The notes beneath the pieces are model-generated. The model was given only the letters and a program-made list of their open reading frames with translations, did not search any database and was not told where the DNA came from. The translations under genes and the position numbers were made by a program. 64,000 nucleotides of DNA from assembly GCA_003864495.1 (NCBI GenBank), contig ML133452.1:285672-349671 (forward strand), in the 5' to 3' direction. This stretch comes from Nemopilema nomurai. Taxonomy: Eukaryota; Cnidaria; Scyphozoa; Rhizostomeae; Rhizostomatidae. This document shows positions 12,485 to 24,900 of this stretch, piece by piece; the first letter of the stretch is position 1; every line of letters begins with the position of its first letter.

Positions 12485-13839
12485 CTTCCAAGAGAACTTC
12501 AATTTCGTGCTTTTTTGTGTCAGCTCTCAAAAAGAAATTTCAGTTGAAGATGAAGCTAATTTGAAAGCTGTTTTTCTGTACAGCCAGAAAGCGTACGCGT
12601 TGGTTTCCAGTTACAATTAGGACATAGTAGAAGATCTTAGCACATGCTCTTTCTCTACCTAAACGTTTTAGATCACTGTGTTTAGAATTTGTTAAATGTT
12701 TGCCTTGCATATAATCATTTTGCAAATACCAACCAAAGATAAATGGCTTCTCTTTTTTTCTCTACCTTGCCATGCATTGGGTGTCATGCGTTAAAAGAAA
12801 TCCATTTTAGCGAGTAGTTTGAAGAATCATTTCGCTGGGTGGGTAAAAAGAAACAACTATTTAGTGACCTTACAAAATGCATTTCATCTGCAACCAATTC
12901 TCATTTCGTTGTACAGTAAAAAGACTTTCGCAGTGTTTATGACCTAATCGCTTATCTTTGTGCAATCAGGACCCAACTTCTTTCATCACTGCCTTTACTT
13001 TCTCTGAGAAGTGTAAAAGCCGAAAGAGATCCATATTTCGGTGGACAAGCAATCCAGCTAAATGCCATTTTTACCAGCCATCATGCCTTTATGAAACCCA
13101 CGAAAAGCAGAGAAAGATGCATAACTGATGCCACAGAGAGCTTAAGCTTTAGATTTGCAGCAAAGTTTTAAACATGAACATTGCATTTCCATATAAAATA
13201 CACTCTGTTGCAACGAGTTAGAACGCTAGTGGCTTTTCACTCCGAGGTGCTCAGGTACCCAAAGACTACATCGATTGGCATTTTTGCATTTGGTTAACAC
13301 ACTCATCTGTTGCACAGTATAAAACTGGATGTTTCTAACACGTCTATCACAGCTCGTGCTATCGACCCTGGGTAACAAGGCTCGATTTGTAGCATTCCTG
13401 GTATTGCAAAGCAAACGATTTCATAGAATCAATAGGGGTGCTAATGTTAGGGTTGGTCTTCTTTTCTCTTTTAGGGAATTATACCTTATGTTGTTCGTGG
13501 AACGTCGTGACGTATATTTCGGTTGGCTAAAGTGTCCCGTCTTGTTGAGGTTGCCCATTCTGCAATATTTCGATCTTCACTTCCGGCTAAATGATAACTT
13601 TAAGCGGATTCACCCAGGAAATTTGCTCTAACCACAGGGCTAGTAAATTTAGAAGAACACTTTCTTCATTCATTGTGATCCAATGAAAAGCATTGAGCAG
13701 TTCCACCGGATTTGATGAGGGATATTCATGATGTAATTCTAACAATTCTCACTAACCAATTTTTCGCCACTACAAAAATGCATGCTGAACAGCTCATAGG
13801 AACTATCATGTGCCTTAGAATCAGTTTCGTGTTTCAAGC

Positions 13840-14090
13840 AAGCAGCAAGCAAACAAGCAATTTTTATTTGCTAACCCAGGCTGAGGTTTGTGGCAGCTAT
13901 TCAGCTGATGTGGGTCTGGAGCGCTAGGGCTTGTGCCCTCAGGATTTCTCCTTAGTACCAATTTACCGACCTCGGAAGGACGGACAGCTGGGTTGGCTGG
14001 GCAGCTTGTGACAAACGGCTCTGACTGGGTCTCGAACCTGGGTCATCAGGATTCGCTGTGCCTTAACCACTTGACCACATCTTCAGGCAT
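13840..14090 (-). mobile_element. tRNA-derived SINE
   Basis: Read on the minus strand there is an RNA polymerase III A box TGGTCAAGTGG (14077-14067) followed by a B box GGTTCGAGACC (14038-14028) at tRNA-like spacing. A unique body and an A-rich end (AGCAAATAAAAATT) follow. The sequence cannot fold as a functional tRNA over its length, so it is a SINE head and not a tRNA gene. The ends are approximate, and no clear target duplication was found. Confidence 0.65.
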
Positions 14091-14388
14091 CTGTTTGCAG
14101 AACAAGATCACAAACGCAATTCTTTTTTGGTATTTCTACCTAGAGTTCCTCAGTGCTCTAAAAGGTCCATACAAGGATTAAAAATGAATCAAGTAACAAC
14201 AGTTGTATACATAAAGCTTTATCGAGATGATATATTACAATGCCTTCTTTCCTCGTGTGTTCATTCAGCCTATTACTGAACTGAACCTTCAGTTTCTTTA
14301 AAAGGCAATGCACAAAACATTTGAGGAATATTTGTAGCTGCCCTACAGTCATATGTAAAGCCTGATCTTTTCACAATTTACCAAGCGA

Positions 14389-14948
14389 CACTACCGTTCA
14401 AAAAGTCTTGAGAAGATTTGAAGTTTAGAACCTACTTGCGAATGTTCCTACTCCTATTATCCTTTAAAATGGTCTTAATAACGCAGTAAAAGCATCAACA
14501 AGTTGCAAAATTTCAGCTCTTTTTATTCATTACAATTAATTATCAGCGGTCTGCCAACCCTTGGCAAATCTTTCACGGTTCTAAAATTAAAAAACTTTTT
14601 GCATACAGCGAAAGCTGCATTCTTTGATCAGCTTACAGTTGATGCAGTTTCTTGGTAGCTTTTACCATTATTTTTATAAAAGATAATTCCAGATGCTTCT
14701 CGTATGATATTTCACGACGTTTGATAACCTCCATGTTCATGTTTCTGGCCTATAAAATTTTTTCGGTTAATTTTTTTCAAGTAATTTGGCGCAATTGAAA
14801 TACTTCGAAACAATGTCTTATAAAAGTTTCATGGAAATAGCCGGTTGTCGTACTTAATGAGAGAGGATCAAATGCATGTTTTTTAAAGCTTTTATCATAA
14901 GCGTCTTTCGAAACTTCGAATAGTCCCAAGACTTTTTGAACGGTAGTG
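14389..14948. mobile_element. Tc1/mariner-type MITE, 560 bp
   Basis: The ends are inverted repeats beginning CACTACCGTTCAAAAAGTCT, with weaker similarity reaching about 45 bases inward. This resembles Tc1/mariner termini (GTTCAAAAxxT). A TA dinucleotide follows the right end. The left neighbour is GA, so the expected TA duplication is not intact. The interior has stops in all frames examined and no transposase, so the element is non-autonomous. Confidence 0.75.
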
Positions 14949-15201
14949 TATTACCATTGTTCGTATTTCAATTCTACCTCTGCGATGGAGCTTGTGTCAG
15001 CTCGAGGTTGCCAGGCCTCGCTCATCAGGAATTGCAATGGCGGCCTTTCGAAACTGTTGATTGTTAGCGAAGTATTGGCTATCTGCGAGCTGACAGCAAC
15101 ATATCAGATCACTTTTCTTGGATTTTTTGTATTTTATTACACATTAACTTCTGCTGATAATTAAATATTGCAAGTTTGCTGGACGCTTCACGAACGGGAA
15201 A

Positions 15202-16095
15202 ATGTCACTTCACTCTTTGGCGACCGACCACAGTTCGAGCGATGAAGACCTTGATAAAAATGTAGCAGATATAGTAGATGAAGATGAGCAGTCTAACATT
15301 AGCCTAAAGAAGGTAGACTCGATCACAATGAAACCACCTTTACCGATTCCTGCTTCGATCGATGTGTCGAAACCGCCAGTGCGTATAACGCCGCTCGTCT
15401 CTTACACAAGAGGGGACGAATCTGAATCGGATAGTGACGAGTCTGATAAAGAATTCGATCTCAATCTTCTGTACAAAAGGAAGGAGCAACAACTACAAGA
15501 ACTGTCGAATGCTGGTATAGGGGACAGCTCTCCTATGTCCCTTCCAGATGATTCTGAACTGAACACCGAAGAATCGAATTTTAACAAAATACAGTCTGCT
15601 AGCATCCTAGATCAAGTGAGGCTACCTCCTGAGCCAGAGGGACGTTGTTCACGTTCACTGCAAGATAAAATTGCTAGAATGTTGGAGAAAAAGAATCCAG
15701 GGAAGTTGTCATTAAATGAGCATGTTCAAAGGAAAAAGGATTTTAGAAACCCCAGTATATATGAGAAACTAGTGAGCTATTGTAGTATTGATGAATATGG
15801 CACAAATTATCCACGAAACCTATTTAATCCGTCAAGCTGGGGCGTTGAATCGTATTATGATGCCTTAGCAAAAGCACAGAAAGAAGCCCACGAAAAAAAG
15901 GAAAAGGAAAAGCACCAGAAAGGTCAGGTGGAATTCATAAAAGCAACAAAGAAGCTGACATCTGGAGGGCCTATTGCTACTGTCACAGATGACAAGGCAA
16001 AAGTATCAAAATGGGATACAAAATCAGAAGGTAGCAAGCACTCTATTCCAGGGCACTCTGATGTACCTCCTAAGAAGCATAAACTAAGTTCTTGA
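15202..16095 (+). CDS. SAP30BP: SAP30-binding protein (HCNGP family), intronless
   Basis: One uninterrupted frame encodes 297 residues, close to the roughly 308 of vertebrate SAP30BP. The acidic, serine-rich N-terminal third is typical of the family. The conserved HCNGP block covers about residues 139-228: RLPPEPEGRCSRSLQDKI, then QRKKDFRNPSIYEKLVSYC, then DEYGTNYPRNLF, then SYYDALAKAQK. The C-terminus is lysine-rich with a PPKKHKLSS end suited to nuclear import. SAP30BP is a nuclear protein linked to the SAP30 co-repressor and, with RBM17, to splicing of short introns. All other complete genes recognised here are split by several introns, so this could be the native gene with introns lost or a retrocopy. 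No poly(A) tract or flanking duplication was seen to prove retroposition. The frame is fully open and looks functional. Confidence 0.92.
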   Translation: MSLHSLATDHSSSDEDLDKNVADIVDEDEQSNISLKKVDSITMKPPLPIPASIDVSKPPVRITPLVSYTRGDESESDSDESDKEFDLNLLYKRKEQQLQELSNAGIGDSSPMSLPDDSELNTEESNFNKIQSASILDQVRLPPEPEGRCSRSLQDKIARMLEKKNPGKLSLNEHVQRKKDFRNPSIYEKLVSYCSIDEYGTNYPRNLFNPSSWGVESYYDALAKAQKEAHEKKEKEKHQKGQVEFIKATKKLTSGGPIATVTDDKAKVSKWDTKSEGSKHSIPGHSDVPPKKHKLSS

Positions 16096-16883
16096 GAAAG
16101 TTAATTTATAAACCCAAAATACTTTTGAAACTGTACATATCATCGTCATGTTGTAATGGAATGACTCACAAAGTCACAGGATGCTTTTGTGTACAATTAA
16201 TAGACAACCGCTAAACATTGGTATGCCTTTTGTTGTTGGTTTGTAAAGGGATACAACAATATCATTTCATTTTTATGAAGAAAAGTGTTGTTTTGAAATG
16301 TTGGTGCATTTTTCTGGATCTTGTTTGGTTTATAAGGAGGTTCTTTCTATTTATATCAAGCGATTTTGTAGCTACCTTGATTGGGTTGTAATACTTGCTT
16401 ATTCTATATCTGCCAGTTAATACTCATCTGTTTGCAAAATTAGAATTCATCATGGTTTAACATAGCTTTCCCTCAAACCGAGATACTAGGGTACTTTGGA
16501 AATATTTTCATTGTAGTTTGTTAGAAGAATCCTCATGTCCCAGGCATCAATGCTGACATGAGATTTTTCAAAATTTTCCCAACATACTTCTCATTTCTGA
16601 ACTGGTGATGCCATTATTTAGGCTTCTTTAGTGGGAAAACATTTATGTAGTAGGGCCTGTGGGAAGATGCAATTGAAGATATTGATATAAGGTAAGTCTT
16701 GATCAGATGAACCATGTACCAGGCCATTTTCTACTTGTGTTTTCCATTTATAGAGTTCCAATTTTGCATTTATAATGGTTTGCATCTCCTTGAAGTGACT
16801 TGCTGTATCACAACCCAAGATGACAGTGCGATGTTGGGATTATATCAATTTCAATTCTTTTTAGACCAAAGAGCTTTCCACTT

Positions 16884-16996
16884 AGACCCTGTTTACATGA
16901 TGCTAGTGGATCACTATGGTACAATGTAGACAGGAGGGTGCATTGGTACATTTTGATCTGCAACACTTTTGATCCGCTACCATGTAAACTGGGTCT
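16884..16996. mobile_element. Short MITE-like inverted repeat, 113 bp
   Basis: The two ends pair: AGACCCTGTTTACATG on the left matches the complement AGACCCAGTTTACATG on the right, and the similarity continues to GGATCA with a 3-base gap. The compact size and near-complete pairing suggest a MITE. The flanks (CTT left, TTA right) do not give a clear target duplication, so the superfamily is undecided. Confidence 0.55.
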
Positions 16997-17888
16997 TTAT
17001 CAACCATCCAGAGTCTACTATATATTCAGAAACTGTGTACTGTAAATGTAGAAGCATTTTCAATATCATCATCCTCAAATGAATGCCATTCTTGATTGTC
17101 CAAGAGCCATTGCTTTGAAATCAGAGCACTGCACTTATAGAAAATTGATAGAGAAACCAAAATCACCTCATGTCTGCTGTGAATGTTGAATCTTTTAGAC
17201 TGTTGACGCAATAAAAACGAATAAGGGAGTGACAAACCTTCAAAATTGTTCATTAAAAATGTTCTTATTTCATGAAATTTAAGGGCTAGTTTCAGTTCAA
17301 CCCTAATAGTATGTGCTTTTAAATTTGGGAGAGAAGTGACATTGAAAAAGGTGCAAGAATACTCATGCCTGAAATTTCAAGTCTGATTGCCCCAAGGAGA
17401 GATCTTGGCAAACGTTGCAACAAAAGCCACACTCGCTTCCGAAGCTTCGGACTCAATGGCTCCAAAATAGTTTATCTCCAAGATATTCTCGGCAAAAGCA
17501 CATTTCGGAATGAACGCCGTCAATGAAGTACTTGTATAGTTGTTTTTACAGTTGCAGTTATTAGAACGCGAAGGGAGGGTAACGTTTTTCCCTAGCATCC
17601 GTCGCATTAGTAAAGAATCACTGCTAAAGTCGGCAAACAATGCTCTGTTCCCTACAATTCATTGCGTAGGAGTGCCTTTGCTGGGTTGTAACACACAGGG
17701 CAATTGAGCAAGTCAAGAGAAACTTTATTACGACTTAAAGATTTAAAATACGGCTTTTGTCTGAATTTGCACAAAAATTGAAAGGCCGTACACCATTGTT
17801 ATTAAAACATTTGTGTGCTTCGTGAAAAGTAAGTTAACACAGAACTGTATGCATGCCTTTCATGAATAAACATGTAGTTCAAACAAGT

Positions 17889-18166
17889 GATACATCCAGT
17901 GGCGTGCCGAAGGGCTTTTGAGTGGCACTGAGTGTAACACGAGAAATTTACCGACAGGGTTGATGAGAGATTTAATCATAGCGCACAAGTAGTACACTCT
18001 AGTACCGTAGTGGTTCCTTTGTGTCTAAGCTCGATATAACAAAGTGCAAATCTAATTTTCCCCGAAATACCGACACGCTGTTATAGTTGTTTCAACTTTT
18101 ACCGACTGGCATAATATTTCCGACCCCCAATCACACCCCTTACTTCGGCACGCCCCTGGATACATC
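17889..18166. mobile_element. hAT-type MITE with perfect 8-bp duplication
   Basis: The element is 17897-18158 (262 bp). Its ends are CAGTGGCGTGCCGAAG on the left and the complement of CAGGGGCGTGCCGAAG on the right. The same 8 bases, GATACATC, flank both sides (17889-17896 and 18159-18166). The CAG-start termini and 8-bp duplication indicate hAT. No coding capacity. Confidence 0.85.
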
Positions 18167-18977
18167 CTTTCAATGCATTGGAAGAGCCCGAAGGAATCTT
18201 CTCGAATTTGATCATTAATAACAATCATTTGCCAACATGGTATACCATTACACATGAGTTTTAAAATTGTGAATTATATGGATGTTAAAAATTGGCAATG
18301 TGGATAGACCTGCGGGATGCAAGTAGACAGTAGCCGGGGGCCGGGGGAGATGTGCTTGGGGGTGGCATGGCACCCACTACCCTGGGTACTAGAGCCACAG
18401 GGCAAGTTCGAAAATAGAGTAAGCTCGATAAGGGTACCAAGGGTAGGCCCCCACTTTTAACAAATTGAAACTAATTAATTGTTCTTTGCATTTTTAAGCA
18501 CCAACACCCCCTCCCCTCACCCTTTTTAGCGGTATGATCGGAGGCCCTGAGCCTATAATAACCTTGAAATCGTTCCTGCATCAAACATTTTCTAATTGAT
18601 TTCTTGGCGGAAATTCACCGGAACGGGTTCCAACCTTCGCGATAGAGTCTCTCAGGCATGTAACTTTAGAACGCCTCGCAGCGTCCACTCCCTGTCGCGT
18701 TGGTCTAGCGATTTCGTAGGGGGTATTCGTGGAAGTTGCTATAAGGAAATCTATCTGCGCGGTAATTTAGCACTTTTTCGCGAAAAATCAATTTGATTGA
18801 AGTACCTAGACCACCTAACTCAAGTGAGGGTAATATTTCCAGACTGATCATTTATGGCATGAAGCACGTAATGCGATAATATGCGGAAGGTACTATAGGC
18901 CGAGAGTGCTTTAGCCGACTTCTAGGCCAACTGAGCTATCATCAATCTGGGCTGAACTCTCTTTAGAGACATTCAAG

Positions 18978-21900
18978 ATGGTTGCATTTGAAGATCATTT
19001 CTGGGTAAGGAATTTTTTTATCTGTAAACAGATCAAACTTGTTTTTCATTTTTTTGTATGACCAAGGGAAGTCTCGTGTCTGCAACTTTGGACGGTTTGC
19101 AAAGTTTGTTGTTCTTGAAGGAAAGATTCTTACTTCCTTTGGTGCAAATCAAGTTAACTTTAAGTGATAACAATGCAAAAGATAACTGCTGTCAAAGGCG
19201 ATATTATTGTATAAATTGTCAATTACTCATTCAATGTCACTTTTTCCTCGTTTAAATGACAACACCAATTGACACATTGTTGTGCCAAAGTGCTTAATTC
19301 TCCCAAAACGAAAATTCCTCTAGTTGTTGATTAGAAAGGATCAGACAGACAGTCAATTTATGTCTATTCGAAAAAAGCATCGAGCCGGGCGTTGTGCTCT
19401 AGTTATTTAAAGGGAGCTTCGACGAGGGAACCCGTTCAGGCAGGCATGCCTTCCATCCCACGGGAAATTATCTTTTCTTGTGTCTGGGTAGCCTAGTCCA
19501 TAGGCTCGCACGTTAGCATTTTAGAAAAACCATCCAAATACCCCAAAACCTGAGGTGATTAGATTTGGTTAACCAGAGGTTTTTCAAATTGACCAATTCA
19601 GCACGAAGGATATTTCAAAAAGAATTTGATTGATGTTAAAAAATATTTTGTTTTTCACCCAATATAAATGGTGGTAAAGTAACATTCTAAGATAAACAAA
19701 TGTTAAACTTATCATATACAGACATGCAAAGAATACATTGATATGCAAATATTTATCTAATGTGGACAAAAGACAGGTTGAGGAATTTGGTAACATGTGA
19801 CTCAGACAGGAACTCATGTACAGTATGGGGAAAATTTGCTAATGAGTAAATCATTTGGCAGATGCATACACAATCTGTTCAATGCCAACTCTGTCTGGGT
19901 AGTAGTTTGTCCTCAACAGCTTGATCCAAATCTAGTTTTGCCAGGCAGGCAGTTTAGTTTCTGATTAAATTTTCCAAGTTTCTCAGATTCAGCTCTCCTG
20001 GCAAGATGTAGAACAGTTGGCAAGAAAATAAAAATTTATCTAAGTAATAACGTGGCTCTTTGTTTATGGAAAAGCTCCAAAATTACACCTGGCCACAAGA
20101 ATTTTATAATCTAGGCAAAAGGATGCTATCAGGTGTACAGTTATGATAATAGAAACTGTCCATTTGGAGCCTGTTTGAAAGGCTAAGGAGCTTTTCAGAA
20201 AGATTAAGTTTATATTCTAAAGAAATAATAAATTGTTGAAATATATGTATTTCCTCCTCTTCTCAATTTTAATTATGGTTTTCCAAAGCATTGTTTTAAG
20301 ACCTATGTGTATATAACCTATGTGTTTATTTCCTTTTAAATTTGTACATTTCCCTTTTGTTTAGATGCAATTTCCTATTTTTCTTGTTATCTCCTTTTTT
20401 GCATTTACATGGTTCATCTTTTAATTTATTGCGATTGAAAAAGCAGTCTTTGCAGGGCCTATATTTTATTCAATGACAGTTTGAGATAGAAAGACAAACC
20501 AAGTTACCATTTTTAAATGCAAGGCAAACAGCACAATACAAATAAAAAAGTAGATATTGCATGAGCTTTTGATGAAATGCATTCTAAAGTTGTGCATATA
20601 ATATAGGAAAAGCCAATTTAAGAAGCTTACTTCAAAATTGCTGGAGTATATAGATTAACCAATCATTGAACACCCCATGCTGGCAAGATGTATGAGAAGG
20701 TTCATGGAAACAAACACCAATTTAACAATGAAAAGGGTTACGCTCATGACAATTTATTTATGTTCAAAGGTAAAAACATTAAAAGAAAAGTGGTATTGTA
20801 ATCAGTGACATTCATTCTGGTATATTGTTTTTAGTGATATGTTTGTACAAGTTTTTTTATATAAATGTTTGGTGGAATATTTATTTTAAAACAAAATTTC
20901 TCTCTAGGGAGAAAGGTACAATGGGTTTGATGTTTTGCATTCAAATTTCAAACAAGGAAGTAATGCTACAAAAGAATTTCTTGAATTCGTAAAGGAAAGG
21001 TATGGAATGGATCTATATATATACTGTCATACAATTTAACTTTCATGTAAGATTCAAAGGACATATTTTTTAATGCATTTTAAAGAAATACAGATTCTAG
21101 ATTGTTTAGACTAACTGGTTATGTTATTTACCTTCATTTTTGTCTGTTTTCATTTTTGGTTAAGTGCTGAATTTTTTCCTTCCTTTTAATGCTTTAATAT
21201 TTTTATTTTTTTGCTACTTTTCAGATTTTGTATACTTTAAAAATCATTTTTCAGAGTTTTGGTGGAAGAGGCATATGTAAAGTCACTCCAAAAGGTTGCT
21301 AACAAATGTCCAGGTGCATTTGGACACATTGGGTGAGTATTTTTATTTACCATTTTATGCAAATCAAATTTATGTTTCACTTTTGCTCACAACATAACAT
21401 AATGACACAATTTCAATTTTTCTATCTAGATATGTTTGTTTCTAAACCAAATAGCCTTCTAGTTAAATGTTCTGCCTCATTTGCTTTGACCCATGTTTCA
21501 GATTGCCAATCCTGTATCAATTAATAATAGATTTTGTATGTTTATGAAAGAAGACATATCTCAATTCTTTGGCAATCAAGTCTGGTGAAGGGCTCATTTT
21601 CTTCGGCCTAAAGCATTGGATCATATTTGTTTGCCCACTGTTCTTGGAACTTCAATTAACACCTGAAAGGGCCTGTATTTAAAGATTTTAGTGCAAAGGT
21701 TCATAAAACTCTTTTCCATGTAAACAGGTATAGCCCTAGGTAAATAGTGAAGACATTTTTATTATTCCTGTGAAATGTTATTTTTTGAAATAGTGAATTC
21801 AGAAAAATGTCTGATCTCAGAGTTGGCTTAAATGTGTGTTATTGTCATTAAAGGGCATTTGAGCCATGCTGGAAGTTTCTGCAGAGCAACACAGAAAAAC

Positions 21901-24900
21901 TTTCCAGTGTACATCAGCAAGTTGTGCAGAACCTTAATGATGTTGCCAGGGCATTAAAGGACTATGGTGAAGTCCAAAAGGAAAAACAAAAACAGGTGGG
22001 CTTTACATTTTGTACTTTCTTTGATGTTCTTTGTGAAGCAATGCATACTCTGAAAAAAATTTGAAAAATATACTTTACATATAGAGGAATTATAGTATTG
22101 CTGTTCACTGCCTATTTGATTCACCTTCATATTGCATCTCAATTCTTAAAAAGACCCTCAAAGATCACTGCCTTTCCCTATTTTACAAGGAAATAATCAT
22201 AGAAGTAAAACAAGAGCTAATTTTCTTTACATTTACATTCTCAATTTTCATGTTCACAGTTAAAGGATGAGTTTGCAAGCATGGCAGAACTTTGTCAAAG
22301 TATTCTCGCATTAAATGCTTCAGTGGCAAAGGTTAGACAATTGAGTTATTTGTGAACTTTGTTTATGAAATTTTCTAGTTTGATTCAAATTCTATTGTCA
22401 TATAATAAATTGCACAAGACGGTATAAAAAGGGTTTCCAAAGCTTTGGAAAAATGAGGCAAAATGAAATGAACTATGTTAAAAGTAGGCTATTTCTCTAC
22501 ATTTCAAATACCCCAAAATTAGCTCATAAATCCCTTGTAACTTCCAAGCCTCCGTTTTATGACTTTTCATACACATTAGGAAAAACCTGGGCTTTAGGCA
22601 ACAGAATGAAGATTTCAGACCTGATTAAATAGAAATTCTATGAATTCGTTTAAAGATATTGATGATATCATCACCGGAATATTTAGCAAATAACACCGTA
22701 GTGTCATGTGCAACCCTAAGAAATTAGAAAATCTATGTTTTGCCAGCCATGTAGGGAATCACGTTATACCCAGTGGTAGCGTGGCGCAAACTGCACAATT
22801 TAATGACTGTTTTTGTGTTTGCTAACGATCAACCGGATAACTCAAACAGGGATTTTCGAGCGTCTGGTACGCTCATCTCTACCTGGAGGGCTACCCTAAC
22901 ATTTTCGTATGCTGATCATGCAAAACTATCTTCCCCTTCTCGCATTTTGTTTCACGAAAAGGGATTTATGGAAGCGACCTAAATAGAGATAGAATGCTTT
23001 TGTAAAGTGTGAGCCTTCTCAGACTGGCGAATATTTCTGTAATATTTTACATAAACAAGTTTTGAGTTAGAGGTTGAAAAACAACGCAAACTTAGAAATG
23101 ACCAAGCAAATAATGACGATAATGGTCGTTAAAGATCCCTGTTTTTACTCATTCTAAGAATGCAGTCACAAGTCAACGTGTCCTAACAGGGTCTACTGCC
23201 TTCAATTATTGAACTGGATCAGAACTGATTTAGTAAACAGAAATATGGAATGTGGTTGCTTCTTTCCTGCTTTCTAGTAAACTAACCTTTCATTTATCAA
23301 TTTTATAATCCGAATTTAGGTATAATCTCCTGATAACAGGCCATCAAATTGCCATAAAACTATTGCGGATATTGCTATGTGGTTTTAGCCATTAGAGCTT
23401 TCTTTCCTCGCCACATTTGTCCGCATAAAAACGTTCTTATAAAAGGTCTATTGAGCACTGATGGTTTGCCAGGGTACTCTGTCTTTGACAGATCGCCCAA
23501 CTAAACATGCCTTCTATTGAGAGTTTTTTCAGATGCTTCTCCCTAGCCCTGTTGTTTGAGTAACTAATTAATTTGGATCAAATTTAATCGTTATGGCATT
23601 TTCATTTGTAAGCCAAAACAGCAACTGAATACAAAATAGTTTGTTTCAAGGAATTGAAATAATCACCTCAATGTGTAAATATAGTGGTAAATGAGTTTAC
23701 TACTTGAGTCTGCTGGATCAATTCGATTTTGTCGTATCGGTATCGTTTGTGTTTGTATGGGTTTAAAAGCCGTCTTAGTATGGGCTCATTGCCACAAACC
23801 ATTGACCGTTAATTGAGTGCCTGTAACTTTAATCCCGCTGTCTTTCTATTGCACCCCGATGGTAACTTTTATCGATTTTTCCCATGTTTGGTTTTAGGGT
23901 AAGGAAGCGTACCAGGCCCGATGTACAGAAACCGAAAGGTTGAGGAAAGAGTGCAATAGCAGCAAAGAACTTCAGGCCCTCGAAAGGGTATGTGCCTTTG
24001 CCTTCTCTGTCTCTCTCTAGCTGAGAATGTGGCTTGTGATGACTTGAGTGATCTTTTCTCTTATTTCATAAATTTGCAATTATCATCCCTGTGTCGAGCA
24101 GGGAGCCCTTCCGTTTCATCGAGAGACAATATGAAAGGAAGGAAGTTGCTGAATAAAGTAGGGCGTGACACTGTTCTTGTTTTAGAAGAATTGTTGAGTT
24201 AAATATTGCTGTATGATATATGTATGGTCTTTATTTCTTTCCTTTTATTTATTATGAGAAGATCCAGAACCTTTCTACTTTATTTTCACGTTCTGTAAAG
24301 CAACAAACCCACAGGATTGTTTTGCATAAATAATTTCAAGTTGAGTGTTTCGGCATGGAAAGAAAGCAAAATCACATTAGTGGAAACGTGACTTTTTTTA
24401 GCAAGTTTCAGCTTATTATATCACAGTTCCCAGCATTGTGGGAATGTCACTTTCATTGCTACCGATTCAATTTTATTTATTTCTGAAATAGTGAGATATA
24501 GGTTGAAGCTTATGTAAGGGAAAGTTCTTTTGCATTATATAACATGAGATCTGATTCATTTTCTTGTCTTCCAGGCTGAAAGTAAGCTGAAGAAATCTTG
24601 TGAGTATATTTTTTTAAAGCCTTGTTGACTTTTGTGTTTTTCAAACTACTATCGTCTACTAATTTGGAATAGCACCCTTCTTGATAGAGCCAACTGTAGG
24701 TCAGCCTTTGCCCAATGGATGTTTTAACCTATACGCATGGAAAACCTGGTTTATTTTTCTTCATGTTCTTTTAATACATTTCACTGTCTACGACTCCTTG
24801 TATTGAGAAGCTCCTCGTAGCAGCTCTGCCATTATGCTCTCACGATTATTGTTGTATCTCAGGCTTTAGTAGCCGAGCTCCCCTGACAGTTTTTTCAAAG

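Larger units (their letters stand above)
12485..15201. other. Spacer between the PDI-like gene and SAP30BP
   Basis: No gene was recognised. It contains a tRNA-derived SINE (about 13.85-14.09 kb) and a Tc1/mariner-type MITE (14389-14948), listed separately. The last 250 bases before SAP30BP should hold its promoter. No TATA box is evident there. Confidence 0.5.
16096..18977. other. Spacer between SAP30BP and FCHO
   Basis: No coding region was recognised. It holds a 113-bp palindromic MITE-like sequence (16884-16996) and a 262-bp hAT MITE (17897-18158). The stretch at 18.59-18.78 kb is less AT-rich and richer in CpG than its surroundings and may be part of the FCHO promoter or 5' leader. Confidence 0.5.

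Noticed and set aside
14028..14077. Possible tRNA gene on the minus strand
   Set aside because: A and B boxes are present but no acceptor-stem pairing or anticodon arm; it is a SINE head.
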